A DNA stretch of 64,000 bases, taken from the NCBI GenBank assembly GCA_020064725.1, contig JAGTWJ010000011.1, positions 1,488,001-1,552,000 of the forward strand, written 5' to 3'. The notes beneath the pieces are model-generated. The model saw nothing but the letters and a program-made list of their open reading frames with translations, had not been told where the DNA came from and made no database searches. Origin of the DNA: Drechslerella dactyloides (lineage: Eukaryota; Ascomycota; Orbiliomycetes; Orbiliales; Orbiliaceae). Below, one piece after another: positions 1-12,398 of the stretch. Position 1 is the stretch's first letter. Every line of letters starts with the position of its first letter. A program made the translations under genes and the position numbers.

Positions 1-196
1 AGCCAAAGCAGATAAATACTCTTCCTTCAAAAAGCTAATTAACTCTTCTAAACTAGAGTAACCAGATGAGAAGAGCTTGAAAAGATTCAGAAAGCAGGAA
101 AGAACACTACAGTCTGTCATAGATAGTGAAGCACATCCCTCACAAAGTAATAAGAAGGGCAAGGGCAAGGGCAAGGGCAAGTGTAAGAATGGATGA
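1..196 (+). pseudogene. C-terminal scrap of a transposon-like ORF
   Basis: An AT-rich reading frame (codons starting at position 2) runs to a TGA at 194-196. It is interrupted once by TAA at 59-61, where a CAA codon would be a simple C-to-T change. The encoded tail is lysine-rich and ends in a run of Lys-Gly dipeptides produced by an imperfect GGGCAA hexamer repeat (about 148-181). Base composition and style resemble the pogo-type transposase copy at 35.4-37.1 kb, but I see no diagnostic motif. The feature continues off the left edge. Calling it a transposase tail is inference; it could be any degraded ORF. Confidence 0.25.
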
Positions 197-1249
197 AGCC
201 TAACATGCTCGTGAGCTTGATTCTGACGCGCCAATTTACCGCTCCCGGCGCGGCGGGACGGGACCCGGGACTGAGACTGGCTCTTACTCACTCGTCCAGC
301 GGGCCGACTTAAACACCACCACATTACGAATCCTGCCATGTGCGGCAAGGTATGTGCGGCTACCTAGGTATGTATCCGCCTCTCCCAGGTCTCACAAGCC
401 AAAACCATAGAATTGCAGAAGAGCTTGGTTTTCGAGGCCACCTCTCACCCGATCATCTCTGGGAGCCCCTCTGAGCTGAGCCGTCAACCAGATCTTCGAG
501 ATCTTAGCCGCATCTTCCGCTCCAAGCTCTTTGACATATGGGGACACAGATAATCTTCAACTAGTATTCTTTTGTATCATCTAACGTCTCTTTCCTAAAG
601 TACCCACCTGGTTCGATACGCGCAATGGGGATGCATATATACAGTGGCGGCTGGTAGCTCGGCGTCATGATTCCGTGCCCTGTTGGATTCGCGTTCAAGA
701 CTTGTGTTGGCCTTGCTGGACCTTGCTTCAAACCCGCACTAAACCACGAATGGTCAAATCACACTCTATCCTTCTGTAGTCTCGGGGACGTTGATCCTTC
801 TGTCCGAACTCGAGTTATCGGTGGCTAGTGGTCCTCCGCCCAGATGCAATATCCAGCCCGTCATCCGCAACTATCGGCAGGTACAGGTGCGATTACGATT
901 GGCCTGCAATGCAGCGGAGTGCAGCTACCCGTGGTACAGCAGAGCTGATGAGACCGCGGCCGCCGGACCGAAGCGGTGCGACTAACCAGGCGCTTCGACG
1001 CCCCGACGTGAAGCTTGCGGGGAATAAATCAACCATCTCAAGGGCCTTCGATCCCATGTCCAGACGATTAGTGCTGATGGGATGGCGTATATAATCATTG
1101 TGGGTGTCACGCCACAATCGATGTTTCTTTCACGTTCCAATCGCTCGGCCGTCGAAGTGCTTTCCATCCCGAGGTAAAGCGAAGCTTCGCATAACGTTCA
1201 GCAAAACTTCAAAATTCTCGCGACCAGCCGTCGACGTCTCCACGCCAGG
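197..1249. other. Intergenic region upstream of the dioxygenase gene
   Basis: No supported gene. Short overlapping ORFs on both strands lack recognisable sequence and look like chance. The last few hundred bases must contain the promoter and 5' leader of the gene starting at 1250. I did not identify a convincing TATA element. Confidence 0.4.
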
Positions 1250-2866
1250 ATGGCATCCACCTTTCGCTCAGCGATTCGATGTCACGGTAGAACGCTCCCC
1301 AGCTTGACGGCATCGGCCACCGCTGCTTCGAAACGCAGCTTGTCATCGCGGACGCTGTCGCACCTTCAAACCCGACTCGGCATCCATGCGCATGCCACCG
1401 CCCTAAAATCCGTGATATCAACCCGACACCTCTCCACACCGGCCGTCCAGCCAATTGGCGTAGCGCAAGAAGACACCGAACACCGCCTCGACATCCCCGC
1501 CTTCCAATTCCGCGACATCCTCCCCGGTGGGGAACTGCCACAGACCAAGAGCCTAAAAGTCAACGTGGACGAGCAACCCGCGGTCTTCGACAACGTCTTC
1601 CTACGCGACAGCTGCTCCTGCCCAACATGCATCGACCCGTCCACGCAGCAAAAGCTGTTCAGCACCTCGGACATCCCGCTGGACATCTACCCGCGGCGCG
1701 CCAAGATCTCCGACGGCAAGCTGAAGATCGAATGGAGCCACCGGATAGCTAAATGTGCGGTTCCTGAGGCGAACGTGAACGGATACCACTGGAGCTACTA
1801 CGATGGGGACTTTCTGCACAGCGCGACCTCCGCGTCCCGCAGCGTGCGCGCCACGATGTCGGATTTCAAGCGCGTGCTGTGGAACCGTAAGGCGATGGAG
1901 AGGAGCGTCTTCTGGATCGATTATAAGGATTACATGACGGACGAGGTGGCGCTGGCCAAGGCGTTGAAGCATCTGAGTCTGTACGGGCTGATTTTCATAC
2001 GCGGCGTGCCGGACGGGCGGCAGGCGAATCAGGTGCCGGGGCTGGCGGAGCGGATTGGGAATTTGAAGAATACGTTCTACGGGGAGACGTGGAACGTCAA
2101 GTCGGTACCTCAATCGAAGAACATTGCGTATGTCCGCCTTTTTAAATCTCGATATTGTCTACGATAGGGTGCTGATACTGTGCTTAGGTACACGAGCTTG
2201 GATCTCGGCCCGCACATGGACCTCCTCTACTTCGAGTCGCCGCCGGGCATACAGTTCCTGCACTGCGTCGAGAATTCCGTGAAGGGTGGCCAATCCTACT
2301 TTGTCGACGGCTTCCAGGCCGCCTTCATGCTCAGCCAAAGCGCTCCCGTCGTCTTCGACACCCTCACCCGCTTCCCAGTGAACTTCCACTACCACAACGA
2401 CTCACGGCACTACCGCTTCTCGCGGCCGATCGTCGTGCTGAAGGACAAAGGACAGGGGATAAACGAAGGCAGCATCGACCACATGAACTGGGGTCCACCT
2501 TTCCAGGCCCCCTTCACTATCGACAACAGCGGGAACACGGTGTCGAACAGCACGACGTGGCGTTCGTTCCTGCGGGGCATGGACTTTTTGAACAAGCAAT
2601 TTGAGAACCCGCAGAACCAGTTCGAGCTGCTGCTGAACGAGGGGGACTGCGCGGTGTTTGCGAATAGACGGGTGCTGCATGCCCGCCGGGCGTTCGATCC
2701 GAACAGCGGGAATAGGTTTTTGAAGGGCGGGTATGTGGATATAGATGCGTTTGAGAGCGCGTGTAGGGTTCTGGCGGAGCGGTATCCGCGGCAGGTCGGC
2801 GGGCAGACGGCGGGCGGGGAGTATGAGTACCTCGCGAATGAGTTTGGGCAGGATCAGTGGGTGTAG
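1250..2866 (+). CDS. Gamma-butyrobetaine dioxygenase-like Fe(II)/2-oxoglutarate oxygenase, probably mitochondrial
   Basis: Two exons, 1250-2127 and 2188-2866, flank a 60-bp intron (GTATGT..TTAG with a CTGAT-like branch site); the product is 518 aa. The N-terminal ~65 residues are Arg/Ser/Ala-rich and almost free of acidic residues, like a mitochondrial presequence. Next comes the BBOX/TMLH N-terminal zinc-site segment (DSCSCPTC), then the TauD-type oxygenase domain. The iron ligands are visible as H302-x-D304 (motif GPHMD) and a distal His near 457 (RRVLHARR, whose Arg would hold 2-oxoglutarate). Members of this family hydroxylate gamma-butyrobetaine or trimethyllysine in carnitine biosynthesis. 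I favour the butyrobetaine branch by overall resemblance, but cannot exclude trimethyllysine dioxygenase or a paralog with another substrate. Nothing is broken. Confidence 0.82.
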
Positions 2867-4108
2867 AGGAGTTGGAGCTGGATATCTAATCGGAGACACG
2901 CTTGCATGGCATCTACGATTTGCCCTCTCGGGGCGATATTATGTCATCTCACATCGTGACGGGAAATGTATGATAACAATATATGCAGAGGTTGTAACAT
3001 CGACGACAGTTTATAGGAAGTACACTTGCACTCTGCAACGGTGGCGCATCCAGCCAACCACGGGCCAGGAAATAGTCACCGTGGCGCATGTCGTCAGGCT
3101 GACGCCTGCTCGATTCTGCATCGCTCGCGGGCACTCTGTCGACAGGAAGACGACATACAAACCACAGCTGGACGTGCAGCTCGCTACAGCGCTGTAAATG
3201 TCTGACAACTCACCTTGCTGGTGGACTTGCCTCGAGCAGCTTCGACAGGAACACTGCTATTCCCCTCGCGGCCGGGCTCTGCGGCTTTTAATTGGCGTGG
3301 AGCCCCTATGGCCTAGCTCGCCTGACCGGACCCAATGTAATCTTCTGCTTTACTGTACCATCGTCGTACCTCGTAGTATCTCCGCCAGTCGCTGGCTGTC
3401 CGGCGTCGCAGGGAGTCTGGCGTCATGATACCTGGCTGTACATTCGGGGCCTCCTGCCATGCGAGTGTACTGTGCAGAATTGAATATGTGAAGACCCGTA
3501 GCTCTGGAGAGGCTTTCGGGCTAGCGGCTGCGGGTGTCTTGGACCGTTGACGATGAATGGCCGTGGATGGCGGTTTACGGTGTTAATATCCCCCTCGAGC
3601 AGGTGTTTTCGAGAACAGCACAGCTCTGAAAATTTCAGCATTGCATTCGACCCCGTCGACACTCCGCCCTACACGTCTACACTACAGATACATCTACATC
3701 TACACGTCTGCGTCTACGTCTGGTCTGCGTCTGTGAGCTGGCCGGCAGCAGACACTTTGTTCTCATCTCGTCCGCTGAGAGGATTATATCAGCGAGGGGC
3801 AAACGGGCGTAAAAAGTGCTGGTCCGCCCCTTCTCGGCTGCTCAGCTTTGATCTTCAAACGTTTTTTCCTGCGGGCACAAAAAAAAGTGCACAGGCGAAT
3901 CCGACAGCTGGGCCTTGGCTTCGCGAACATCGCCAAACGACAGCTAGCTCGATCGATCTCGACCGACGGCATCCACAACCTCTTCTTCGGCCGGCGTCTG
4001 CTCTGCGCGTAAGGCGACAGCATCCGGGCTTCTCAAACCTCACCTTCGTTTTCATCTCTTCCTTCGCACCGTCGCTCTCTCGCTCGCGGCGTCCGTCTGC
4101 AGGCCACC
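2867..4108. other. Intergenic region and DNM1 promoter/5' leader
   Basis: No gene seen. The last ~450 bases before the DNM1 ATG are pyrimidine-rich, as in many fungal promoters and leaders. A run CTACACGTCTACACTACAG followed by more TCTAC-type units lies around 3665-3720. Confidence 0.4.
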
Positions 4109-7043
4109 ATGGCAGCTCTGGGAGAAGAGCTGCTCACCACCGTCAATCGGCTACAGGTACGCCCCGACGCCCGCCGCTTTCAGTCGGACGAGCACCGACA
4201 GCTGACCATTCGAACAGGATCTCGTCTTCAACACCATCGGCAATGACTCTCTCGACCTCCCCCAGATTGTTCGTCGCCCTCTCCATTAGCATTAAAATAT
4301 TTTTTTTTCTTGTTGTCTCGCTCGATACAGCCGAACCCGCCGTTATCAGATCCGAAATTGTGAGCTGGCAGCTAACCGAGGCCCCCTCGCATCCAGGTCG
4401 TCGTAGGCAGTCAGAGTAGTGGAAAGTCGTCGGTGCTCGAGAACATTGTCGGCAGAGACTTCCTACCCCGCGGTGCCGGCATCGTCACCCGTCGGCCGCT
4501 CGTCCTGCAGCTTATCAACGTGCCCACCGATGAGGGCATCGAACCACACACACCGTCCGCGGTGTCCTCTCAGGGAGAATGGTGGGCGTGCCAATTACCA
4601 TATTGTGGATACTCTACGCGTCATTATTTCTAACACGTGTATGTTCTGTGCGTCTAGGGCCGAATTCCACCATATCCCCGGCCGCCAGTACTACGATTTC
4701 ACCGACGTTCGGAAAGAAATCGAGAACGAAACGGCGAGGATAGCGGGGAACAACAAGGGAATCAACAGGCAACCAATCAACTTGAAGATCTACTCGCCCC
4801 ACGTCCTTAGCTTAACGCTCGTCGATCTCCCTGGCCTGACAAAGGTGCCAATTGGCGACCAACCTACCGATATCGAGAAGCAGACTCGAACCCTGATCCT
4901 GGAGTACATTGCGAAGCCGAACAGGTGCGCGCCAGCCGAATGCCATAACCGCGATATATATGACATAACAGGTCAGCTAACGGAGTGTGTTTGTCCATCG
5001 TATAGTATAATCCTCGCTGTCAGCCCCGCCAATGTCGATCTCGTCAATTCCGAAGCTCTCAAGCTGTCCCGCCAGGTCGACGCGCAGGGGAAACGGACAA
5101 TCGGCGTCCTCACAAAGCTCGATCTTATGGACCACGGTACAAACGCCCTGGATATCCTATCCGGACGCGTCTACCCGCTGAAGCTGGGTTTCATCGGCGT
5201 CGTCAACCGAAGTCAGCAGGATATCAACGGGAACAAGAGCTTGCAGGATGCATTGGCTGCTGAGCAAGAGTTCTTCAGACATCACAATGCCTATAGAAAT
5301 ATGGCGCATAGATGTGGAACGCAGTTCTTGGCAAAATCTCTGAATACTGTATGGAATGCCGATCCATATCGCGGATGGAGGACCCATGAGGTAGCTAACA
5401 GCTATATAGACTCTTATGGGTCATATTAGGGAGCGGCTGCCGGATATCAAAGCTCGCTTGAACACACTCATGGGCCAGACACAGCAGGAACTTGCATCGT
5501 ATGGAGATATGCACTTTAGTGGGAAGGAGCATAGAGTAAGCGGACACCACTCGATCACACGATTACGATTCAAACTGCTAACGGCGTCTCGCAGGGCTCT
5601 TTAATATTGCAGTTAATGACCAAGTTTGCCGGAAGTTTCATATCGTCGATTGATGGCACCTCCTCGGAAATCTCGACCAAGGAGCTCTGTGGCGGCGCCC
5701 GCATCTACTATATTTTCAATAATGTGTTTGGTGGATCGCTGGAATCGATAGACCCGACGACGAATCTCTCGGCATCGGATATCCGGACGGCGATACGAAA
5801 CTCTACGGGTCCGCGACCGTCCCTCTTCGTGCCCGAACTCGCGTTCGATCTCCTGGTCAAGCCGCAGATAAGGCTACTCGAAGGCCCCAGTCAGAGATGC
5901 GTGGAGCTGGTGTACGAGGAACTAATCAAGATCTGCCACACCTGCGGGAATAACGAGCTCTCACGGTTTCCAAGGTTGCAGGCCAAGTTGATCGAGGTCG
6001 TGTCGGATCTACTCAGGGAGCGGCTCGGCCCGGCTTCGACGTATGTCGAAAGCTTGATCGCGATACAACGGGCGTACATCAACACGAACCACCCCAACTT
6101 CCTTGGCGCTGCCGGCGCCATGTCATCCGTGATATCCACTAAGCAGGAGAAAGAGAAGACGGCAGCTCTCGCGGCGCGAAGGGAGAAGCGGGTCGCGGAC
6201 AAAAGACGGGTAGGTGGCGATAATTTCGATCATACCGCGTGGTACTTGATTAACTCGTATCAACAGCCAAACTCGCTATTGGCGCCCTCCGTCAACGGCA
6301 CGGAATCGCCTGAGCTTGAAGAAGTCAACGGCGACGGTCCTCTCAGAGGCATATCTCCCGTGGCACAGCAGATGGAGTCGATCACAAATCTGGCGAGGTC
6401 ACATAGCCGGCCGCGGTCGCCGTCGAGTGCGTCCCACACAGGCAGCCTGGGCCAGAAGGATTCCTTCCTCACGTACTTTTTCGGAGGCAAGGACCAGATA
6501 CCCGGCGCGCCGGCTGCGCAGCCGACGGCGAGAAACACGCCGTCCGGCCTTGCGCAGGCGATGAGACAGCAGGAGGCGGCGAATACCGTCATGCCGCAGC
6601 ACCTCACGCCGCAGGCGTTTGCTGCAGCGCCTGCCCCGTCGCCAATGATGCCGGACTACGACGCTGCGCCGACCTTTGTAAGTTCTCGAAAATCCCACCA
6701 TTTGACAGAAAGAACGCAAATTCTAACACATGGTCAATAGGAGGAGCCTGCTCTTTCCGAGCGCGAGCAGATGGAGACGGAGCTTATCCGCAAGCTCATC
6801 TCATCCTACTTCAACATCGTGCGCGAAATGATCGCCGATCAGGTGCCCAAGGCGATCATGCACCTGCTCGTGAACCACAGCAAGGACGTTGTGCAGAACA
6901 GGCTGGTGTCGGAGCTGTACCGCGAAGAGTACTTTGAGGACCTGCTGTACGAAGACGACAATATCAAGGCTGAGCGGACGAAGTGCGAGAGACTGCTGTC
7001 GACGTACAAGGAGGCTGCAAAGATCATCAGCGAGGTCTTGTAG
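4109..7043 (+). CDS. DNM1: Dynamin-related GTPase Dnm1 (mitochondrial and peroxisomal fission)
   Basis: Nine exons by my reading: 4109-4156, 4218-4268, 4397-4581, 4658-4924, 5006-5348, 5410-5535, 5595-6209, 6267-6677 and 6741-7043, giving about 782 aa. The ATG lies in a good context (CCACCATGG). The GTPase domain shows the P-loop GSQSSGKSS at about residue 37, the DLPGLTKVP switch region and TKLD. It is followed by the middle domain (CGGARIYYIF), a low-complexity B-insert (about 450-680) and the C-terminal GED. The N-terminus and the FNTIGNDSLDLPQI segment match fungal Dnm1 rather than Vps1, which lacks this form. Dnm1 assembles on mitochondria and peroxisomes to drive fission. The 57-nt segment 6210-6266 begins GTAGGT, ends CAACAG and has no stop, so it may be spliced or retained, adding 19 residues. 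Donor GTTCGT at 4269 is unusual, but the frame requires it. Confidence 0.93.
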
Positions 7044-10000
7044 AGACGCCGCGGCTGCGGATGGTGGTGTGTATAGATGGGCAGGATGGGGACTGGAGAG
7101 GAGGTGACCTGCCTGCCTGCGATGTTGTAATTTTGGCCCTTTGCTATTCCTTCTTGTATAAAATGGATAGGGATCAGTTTTTCCGTCGATTTTCCGCCAA
7201 AATCTCGCAAGTTTTTTTTTTATATATTATTGTCAAGTTCTTCGGTTTTTGGCTTCTGCGTCACGCGTGCGTTTGGTCCTGGCCATTCTCCTCTCATCGA
7301 TCGAACGAACAATCACTGCAATCTTGGAAAAATATCTTACTAGACGAGTATTCTTTCTTAATAGGGGAGTATTGCAGGTTTGCAGGTGGGGTTAATTGGT
7401 AATTTGGAGGAGAGGAGGGCCGGTTGACGGGATTTCGAGAAGAAGGATCCACACAGAGCACCGTCTACCAGCTACGAAGTTTTACTATGTTTCGAGCTCA
7501 CGTTACTTTATAGTTACCCGCATGTCTTCCGTGCTCGCCTACCGCCAATAGAATAGCACTCATAGATTTTAGACTGGCCACAATGATAATTATCTCTTTC
7601 CGAACTTGCAGCCGTGTACTGAACGCATATGCGTGGTGGAAAGCTCCAGAATACGCACGGAAAGTGCCCTATAGGAAAGTGTGGGGAGAGCATTCATAGT
7701 AGAAGGATCCTAGAACCGCAACAACTTTCAAGTGGAATATTAACCACCAGCTTATGCACGCATGACTAACGCCTTCGAACCCAACGGTTAGAAACAGCAT
7801 GACAGCGAACACTACAATAACATCAGGGAAAAACATCCTGAATACCCCTCCCGTGCTTATAGAAAAGGATTACATAATTAGGCAAGCTAGACAGGACGTT
7901 TGTCCGCTGGGCGCCAGTTTTCCGCAGCGGGAGATGGGATGTCCGCATAAAGCCAACTTTGGCCCATCATGCAGCCGTCGGATAGAGTCTCTACATTGGG
8001 CAGTGGATCGATATATATCGATGCAATGCCCCGGACCAGGGCACCACGAGCGACAAATGACAGCACGCAGCGCTGTCATAGTTGCAGGAGCTATTGCAGC
8101 TGTTCATGCATGCAAGGTTATACGGAGGACGTCCTCGTCCGTCCTGCTGACGACGAAGGAAGCAGTGCTGGCGAGGTCATCGGATCCGATATGTCTCGGA
8201 AGGGCCGTGGGGTTCATGAATCGTAGGATGTCACTGGGTTCGCACGTACGTATGCTCGGATGGATAATATTAGTGACATGGGGGTTTGGGTTGTGCCGTG
8301 TAGATTTGCCACAGGATAGATAGCGCAGCGCTGGGGAACGGTCTTTTTTTCTTTGTTGTGAGACCAGGTTATATATCGTATCGTACGTATCGTAGAGTAT
8401 CGGCCATGTTAGAGTTCGCAGCTAGTTGGAGAGGCTAGCACGCTGGGGATGCCTGCGTTAACGTTGATATCATGGTGCAGCAGGCGTGTGGGTGTGGCGG
8501 GGGGTGGTCCATGGACGAAAAAATTATGCTCCTAGTGCTGGTGCTGTAACGGCAATATGCTATAATGCAACCTTTAAGATCTAATCCTTTCGGACGGCAT
8601 GAAGTTTAGGCGTCGACCCTAACGTTCAACGAGTAAGTCGAGGAAGAGCGCATGATGGAATATCCCGGCGCCACAACCGCCGGCTCCGGCTCCTAACTTT
8701 GTCGTTCCTTTGTAAGCTTGATGTGCATCGGATGAAGCACTATACTATGCAACCATCTACTTAGTATGTGGCTAGCCTCTATATACCGTTACAGCTTGAG
8801 GACCCTTAAGTTTAGCTGGTGGGTACATTGCGACCTTGCATTAATCGCTTCGCGGTTACGATTGTCGGGTCGGGCGTATTATATTATATATCGATCGCTA
8901 ATCCGTTGTTCGTGTTCGATTACGTTATATTTTGCTGTGTCGCATCCGAATCCGTGCGCCGTAGTCACGTTCTTCTGCCCTTACCAGCAGCCTGCTATCA
9001 TAGCGCCTGGATGCTATATGGGCCACGTCTACGCAGCAGCGCAGCGCACGGCACAGACCTCGGGGCCCTCAATGCAGTCGCCAATATCGACGTTAATGCA
9101 TTCGCGAAAATGCAGGACAGACATAGGACGAGACTAGCCAAGCCATTGCATCTCGGATGCCTCCGATAGAAGGAAGTAGCAGGTGAACTCGCGAAAGGGC
9201 CGAATCTCTGCAAATCTTAACGCCGGTCTTCGTCTCAAGTATACAGGTGGATGGAGACGAGGGGACGTGGGCTTGTCCTGCTAGCCTTGAAGGAGCTACT
9301 TTCTCAGAAGGCATGACACCACAAGATGCCACCGAGCGACGACTAGACTAGGTAGTCAACAGCCCTGGAGAGTGGAGGCTTGCGCTTGTCGAGCGCGAGC
9401 TACGCTACGCTATACTATCGCGTGCTAAGGCCAAGCTCAACAGACTAGCTGTCCGCCCTGCCTGGCCTGTGTACATACGCTATAACTACGCAAAACCTGG
9501 GGTGTGATGTATCAGATATATCACCAGTAAATTACTCCGAATGGCACCACCACTAATGGATCGGTAGAATGAATGGGTGGAGAGAGATGGAGCCCCGATC
9601 TTACTAACCCAAGCCCAACGATCGATCAATCGCGGGCCCTTTTTTTCCCTTCTAATTAAATTCTTTGTCCGTGTGTCGGTTCTCAGGGTCCACACGCACG
9701 TATGCACAGACGCAATGCGAGTTAACGGTTCTGCTTTTATTTTTCTTTTGTGCGCATCCGATCGCGTCGGCCGATTGGCTGGATGGAGAAATTCAAAGGC
9801 AGTGGACAGATATGAATTCCCGTGCCGACGGAGTACATTTTGAATTTCTGAATCGAATCTGCCGCGGCCGTACATACTGTAAAACCAACGGGACTCCGGA
9901 CGGGATCTTGCGTGTACTCGGGGGGACAGTTTCGGGTTTGCAAATGCGCCGTTGTGCACATCCTCGGAGTTGCCTGTGGTATTGATATGATATGATATGA

Positions 10001-12398
10001 TACGATAGAATGGTATGATATGGTGGTATTTTCGGATCCTGCCATATATTATCGTCGCATGCCGTGCTGACTGGGCTGATCGAAATTGCAGCCAGGATCG
10101 AAACGTCCTGAACTCGGGCTTTTCGCAGCCAGGAGGAGGACGAGGAGGACGAGGAGCAAACGGATGATGTTGGATTGGATTTGATTGTGTCCAATGGGAA
10201 ATTAAATGTCGCAATTTCATTTTTGGTTCTTCACACGCAATTGGGAAGCGTCTGGCGCCCTGTGCTTCGGGCTTCCTGGTGGTGAAACCCTTGCAATGCT
10301 TTGTATTGAAGTTTCGATTCTGAAAGAAAAAACTTGCAAATCAATTGTTGGATCGAGCGCGAGGGTTGAGGCCAGGAATGCGGTGGGCTGGCTGGGTTTC
10401 GGCTTATCGTGGACGGCAGGAATGTTCCTGTGCGACTCGCCCGCAGGCAAGCAAGCTGGCAAGGCAAGGGCCGGCGAACTCGCGTCCTACGACAGACAGG
10501 CAAGACAGACAGGCAAGACGAAGATTGTCCGAGGCCAGGGTCCGGATTCGAGCTGAGGGATGCCGTCCACGTCCGTCGGCTTAGTTTCCCGATGTTGCAT
10601 GTTGCAGCCAGGAGGAGGAGTGAGGACGTGATTGAGGCCACTGCGACTGCAACTGCAGACGAACTGCGCTGCGCCCGGCGTCCATTACGGAATCAGATGC
10701 ATCCCTCCAGACAGCGTACGGATTCGACGTCTACGGCAGGATGCCCCGGCGGCGGGCTTGCGATCATCGAGGATAGTGTGGCCGAGCGAAACATGCCCCG
10801 CCCATTGCACATGGCCGCATCCGATCTTTGCCACGAGTTTGGAACCTAGTTAACCTTGCTTCTTCTGCAGCGATGGCCTGACGACCGTGGTCGGGCTTTC
10901 TCGCAGCAGCTTCCCACAATCCCGACCACGATGCCTGTCCAGTCGCTTAACATGCTAAATAAGGCTCTGTGATTTGACAGGGAATGCACTCACATGCACA
11001 CCGGGCAGAGCTAGAAACCAGCGGTGCGTCCAATGCGTCGGGGCGAGTTCGACCTGGCGGATGGAAGAAGACGAACGAGACCCGCGGAGAGGTGAGAAGA
11101 GCAGTCGGTCCGTCTTTCTACCACCTTTAGCCATTTGGAGAACTGGAAACAGCTGATTTCGCAAGGTGCCGGTCCCCACACAGGGATGATGGACAGGACG
11201 GAGTACATGCTCGGCCGCCCTGGCGAGAGAAATTCCCTCCGACTACCACGAATCTGTCTGCGTGCAGAGGCTCCTGCGGACTCGAGGCTGCAAGCGCAGA
11301 CGAAGCCGCGGCCGGGCAGATATTCCTGGCTTAATAACTGTTGGTGGAAATGGGTAGGAGAAGATCTCATTTCCTCCTCCAAATGGCTAGCCGGTGGGCC
11401 AGGAGCACCGCGAAGGGCCCTCCGGAACTCGAGTACTCCTCCTCCCTCTCCCTCGGGCTGCGAGCTAGTCGTCTTGGAGCTTTGGAGCTTTCCCTGGAAC
11501 TGGAAATTCTGGGAGTGATCCAGGTCAGCCCAACCCACCCTCGCGGAGTCTCCTCTTTCCGCCAGCTCGCATTCGTTTTTCCTGCTGCGCTGCGCTTTCC
11601 ATTATCTCCTCTCGTTTGCGGTTCCAAAGATATCACACTCACACACTCGCACACACACATCACACTGGGACAATCACACTTATGCATAGAAAAAGAAGGG
11701 CTGCCATTGGGAGATAAAATCTCGTTGGCTAGAACTCGTCAGAGGGCGCCAGGGTAGCTTTCGACAAGAGAGGGGGAACGCCGAACAAACGAAGGGGTCC
11801 GGTCCTGATACGACAGCAGGAGCTGGTTAGCTGGACAGGAACCATCATCCCCCCCGGCCAGCTATTTCTTGCATTTTTCTTCTCTTTCCTGCAGCAAGCA
11901 TTTTAACAGGATCATTACTATGGAATTATGAGCATAACCAAGTCCCAGGTGTTTCCGCAGGAATTAGCTGGGGCCCCTCTGCAATTGCAAACCAACTGGC
12001 AAGTTCTCTCGAGACCAAAGACCGAAGCGAGACGTCAATTTTAAGCTTTTTCCGCGCCTACTTTTCTGCTGGTCTAATTCCTTGGACACTCGAGCTCCCA
12101 CGGAAAATCCACTCTTCCTTCCTTCTCGTTTTAAACTGGACGTTTTCTAAATATTTGGACCAGAGGCTCTCTCAACTGGCTGGCGCACTTTTTTTTCCAT
12201 TTGCATTCCTTCTTAATTCACTTCTGTTCTGCTTGGGGGCCCGAGACGTACATATGAGTGTGCATTAAGCAAGATTGCATTGCGACCACCACCACAACCA
12301 TTACCACCACAACCATTACCACCACAACCATTACCACCACCACCACATCCTCGCCCAACAACCAACCTATTGACTAGACGACAGCCGGTTTGTTCGAA
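7044..12398. other. Long gene-poor interval (about 5.3 kb)
   Basis: No convincing gene on either strand. ORFs up to 244 codons exist (for example 9486-10220 minus and 11011-11538 minus), but they overlap one another in several frames, have no recognisable domain and lack a plausible fungal codon pattern. Local structure includes a TATGA-type microsatellite near 9985-10030, a GGA/GAC purine run near 10130-10160 and a CACA-rich stretch near 11630-11665. The right end, pyrimidine-rich from about 11.5 kb, is probably the promoter and long leader of the gene at 12399. A non-coding RNA cannot be excluded. Confidence 0.4.
12285..12347 (+). repeat. 15-bp minisatellite (CCACCACAACCATTA)n
   Basis: About three and a half tandem copies of a 15-bp unit end in a pure CCA run. 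They lie roughly 50 bp upstream of the ATG at 12399, so they are probably in the 5' leader of the methyltransferase-like gene. Confidence 0.85.

Noticed and set aside
148..181. Telomere-like repeat
   Set aside because: The unit is GGGCAA, not TTAGGG, and it encodes a Lys-Gly run in the frame of a broken ORF.
9486..10220. 244-codon minus-strand ORF as a gene
   Set aside because: It overlaps four other ORFs, is rich in His/Arg/Ser of no pattern, runs across the TATGA microsatellite, and has no recognisable domain.
11011..11757. Overlapping ORFs on both strands in a GC-balanced patch
   Set aside because: Open frames on both strands without domain content; better explained by low stop frequency and promoter sequence.
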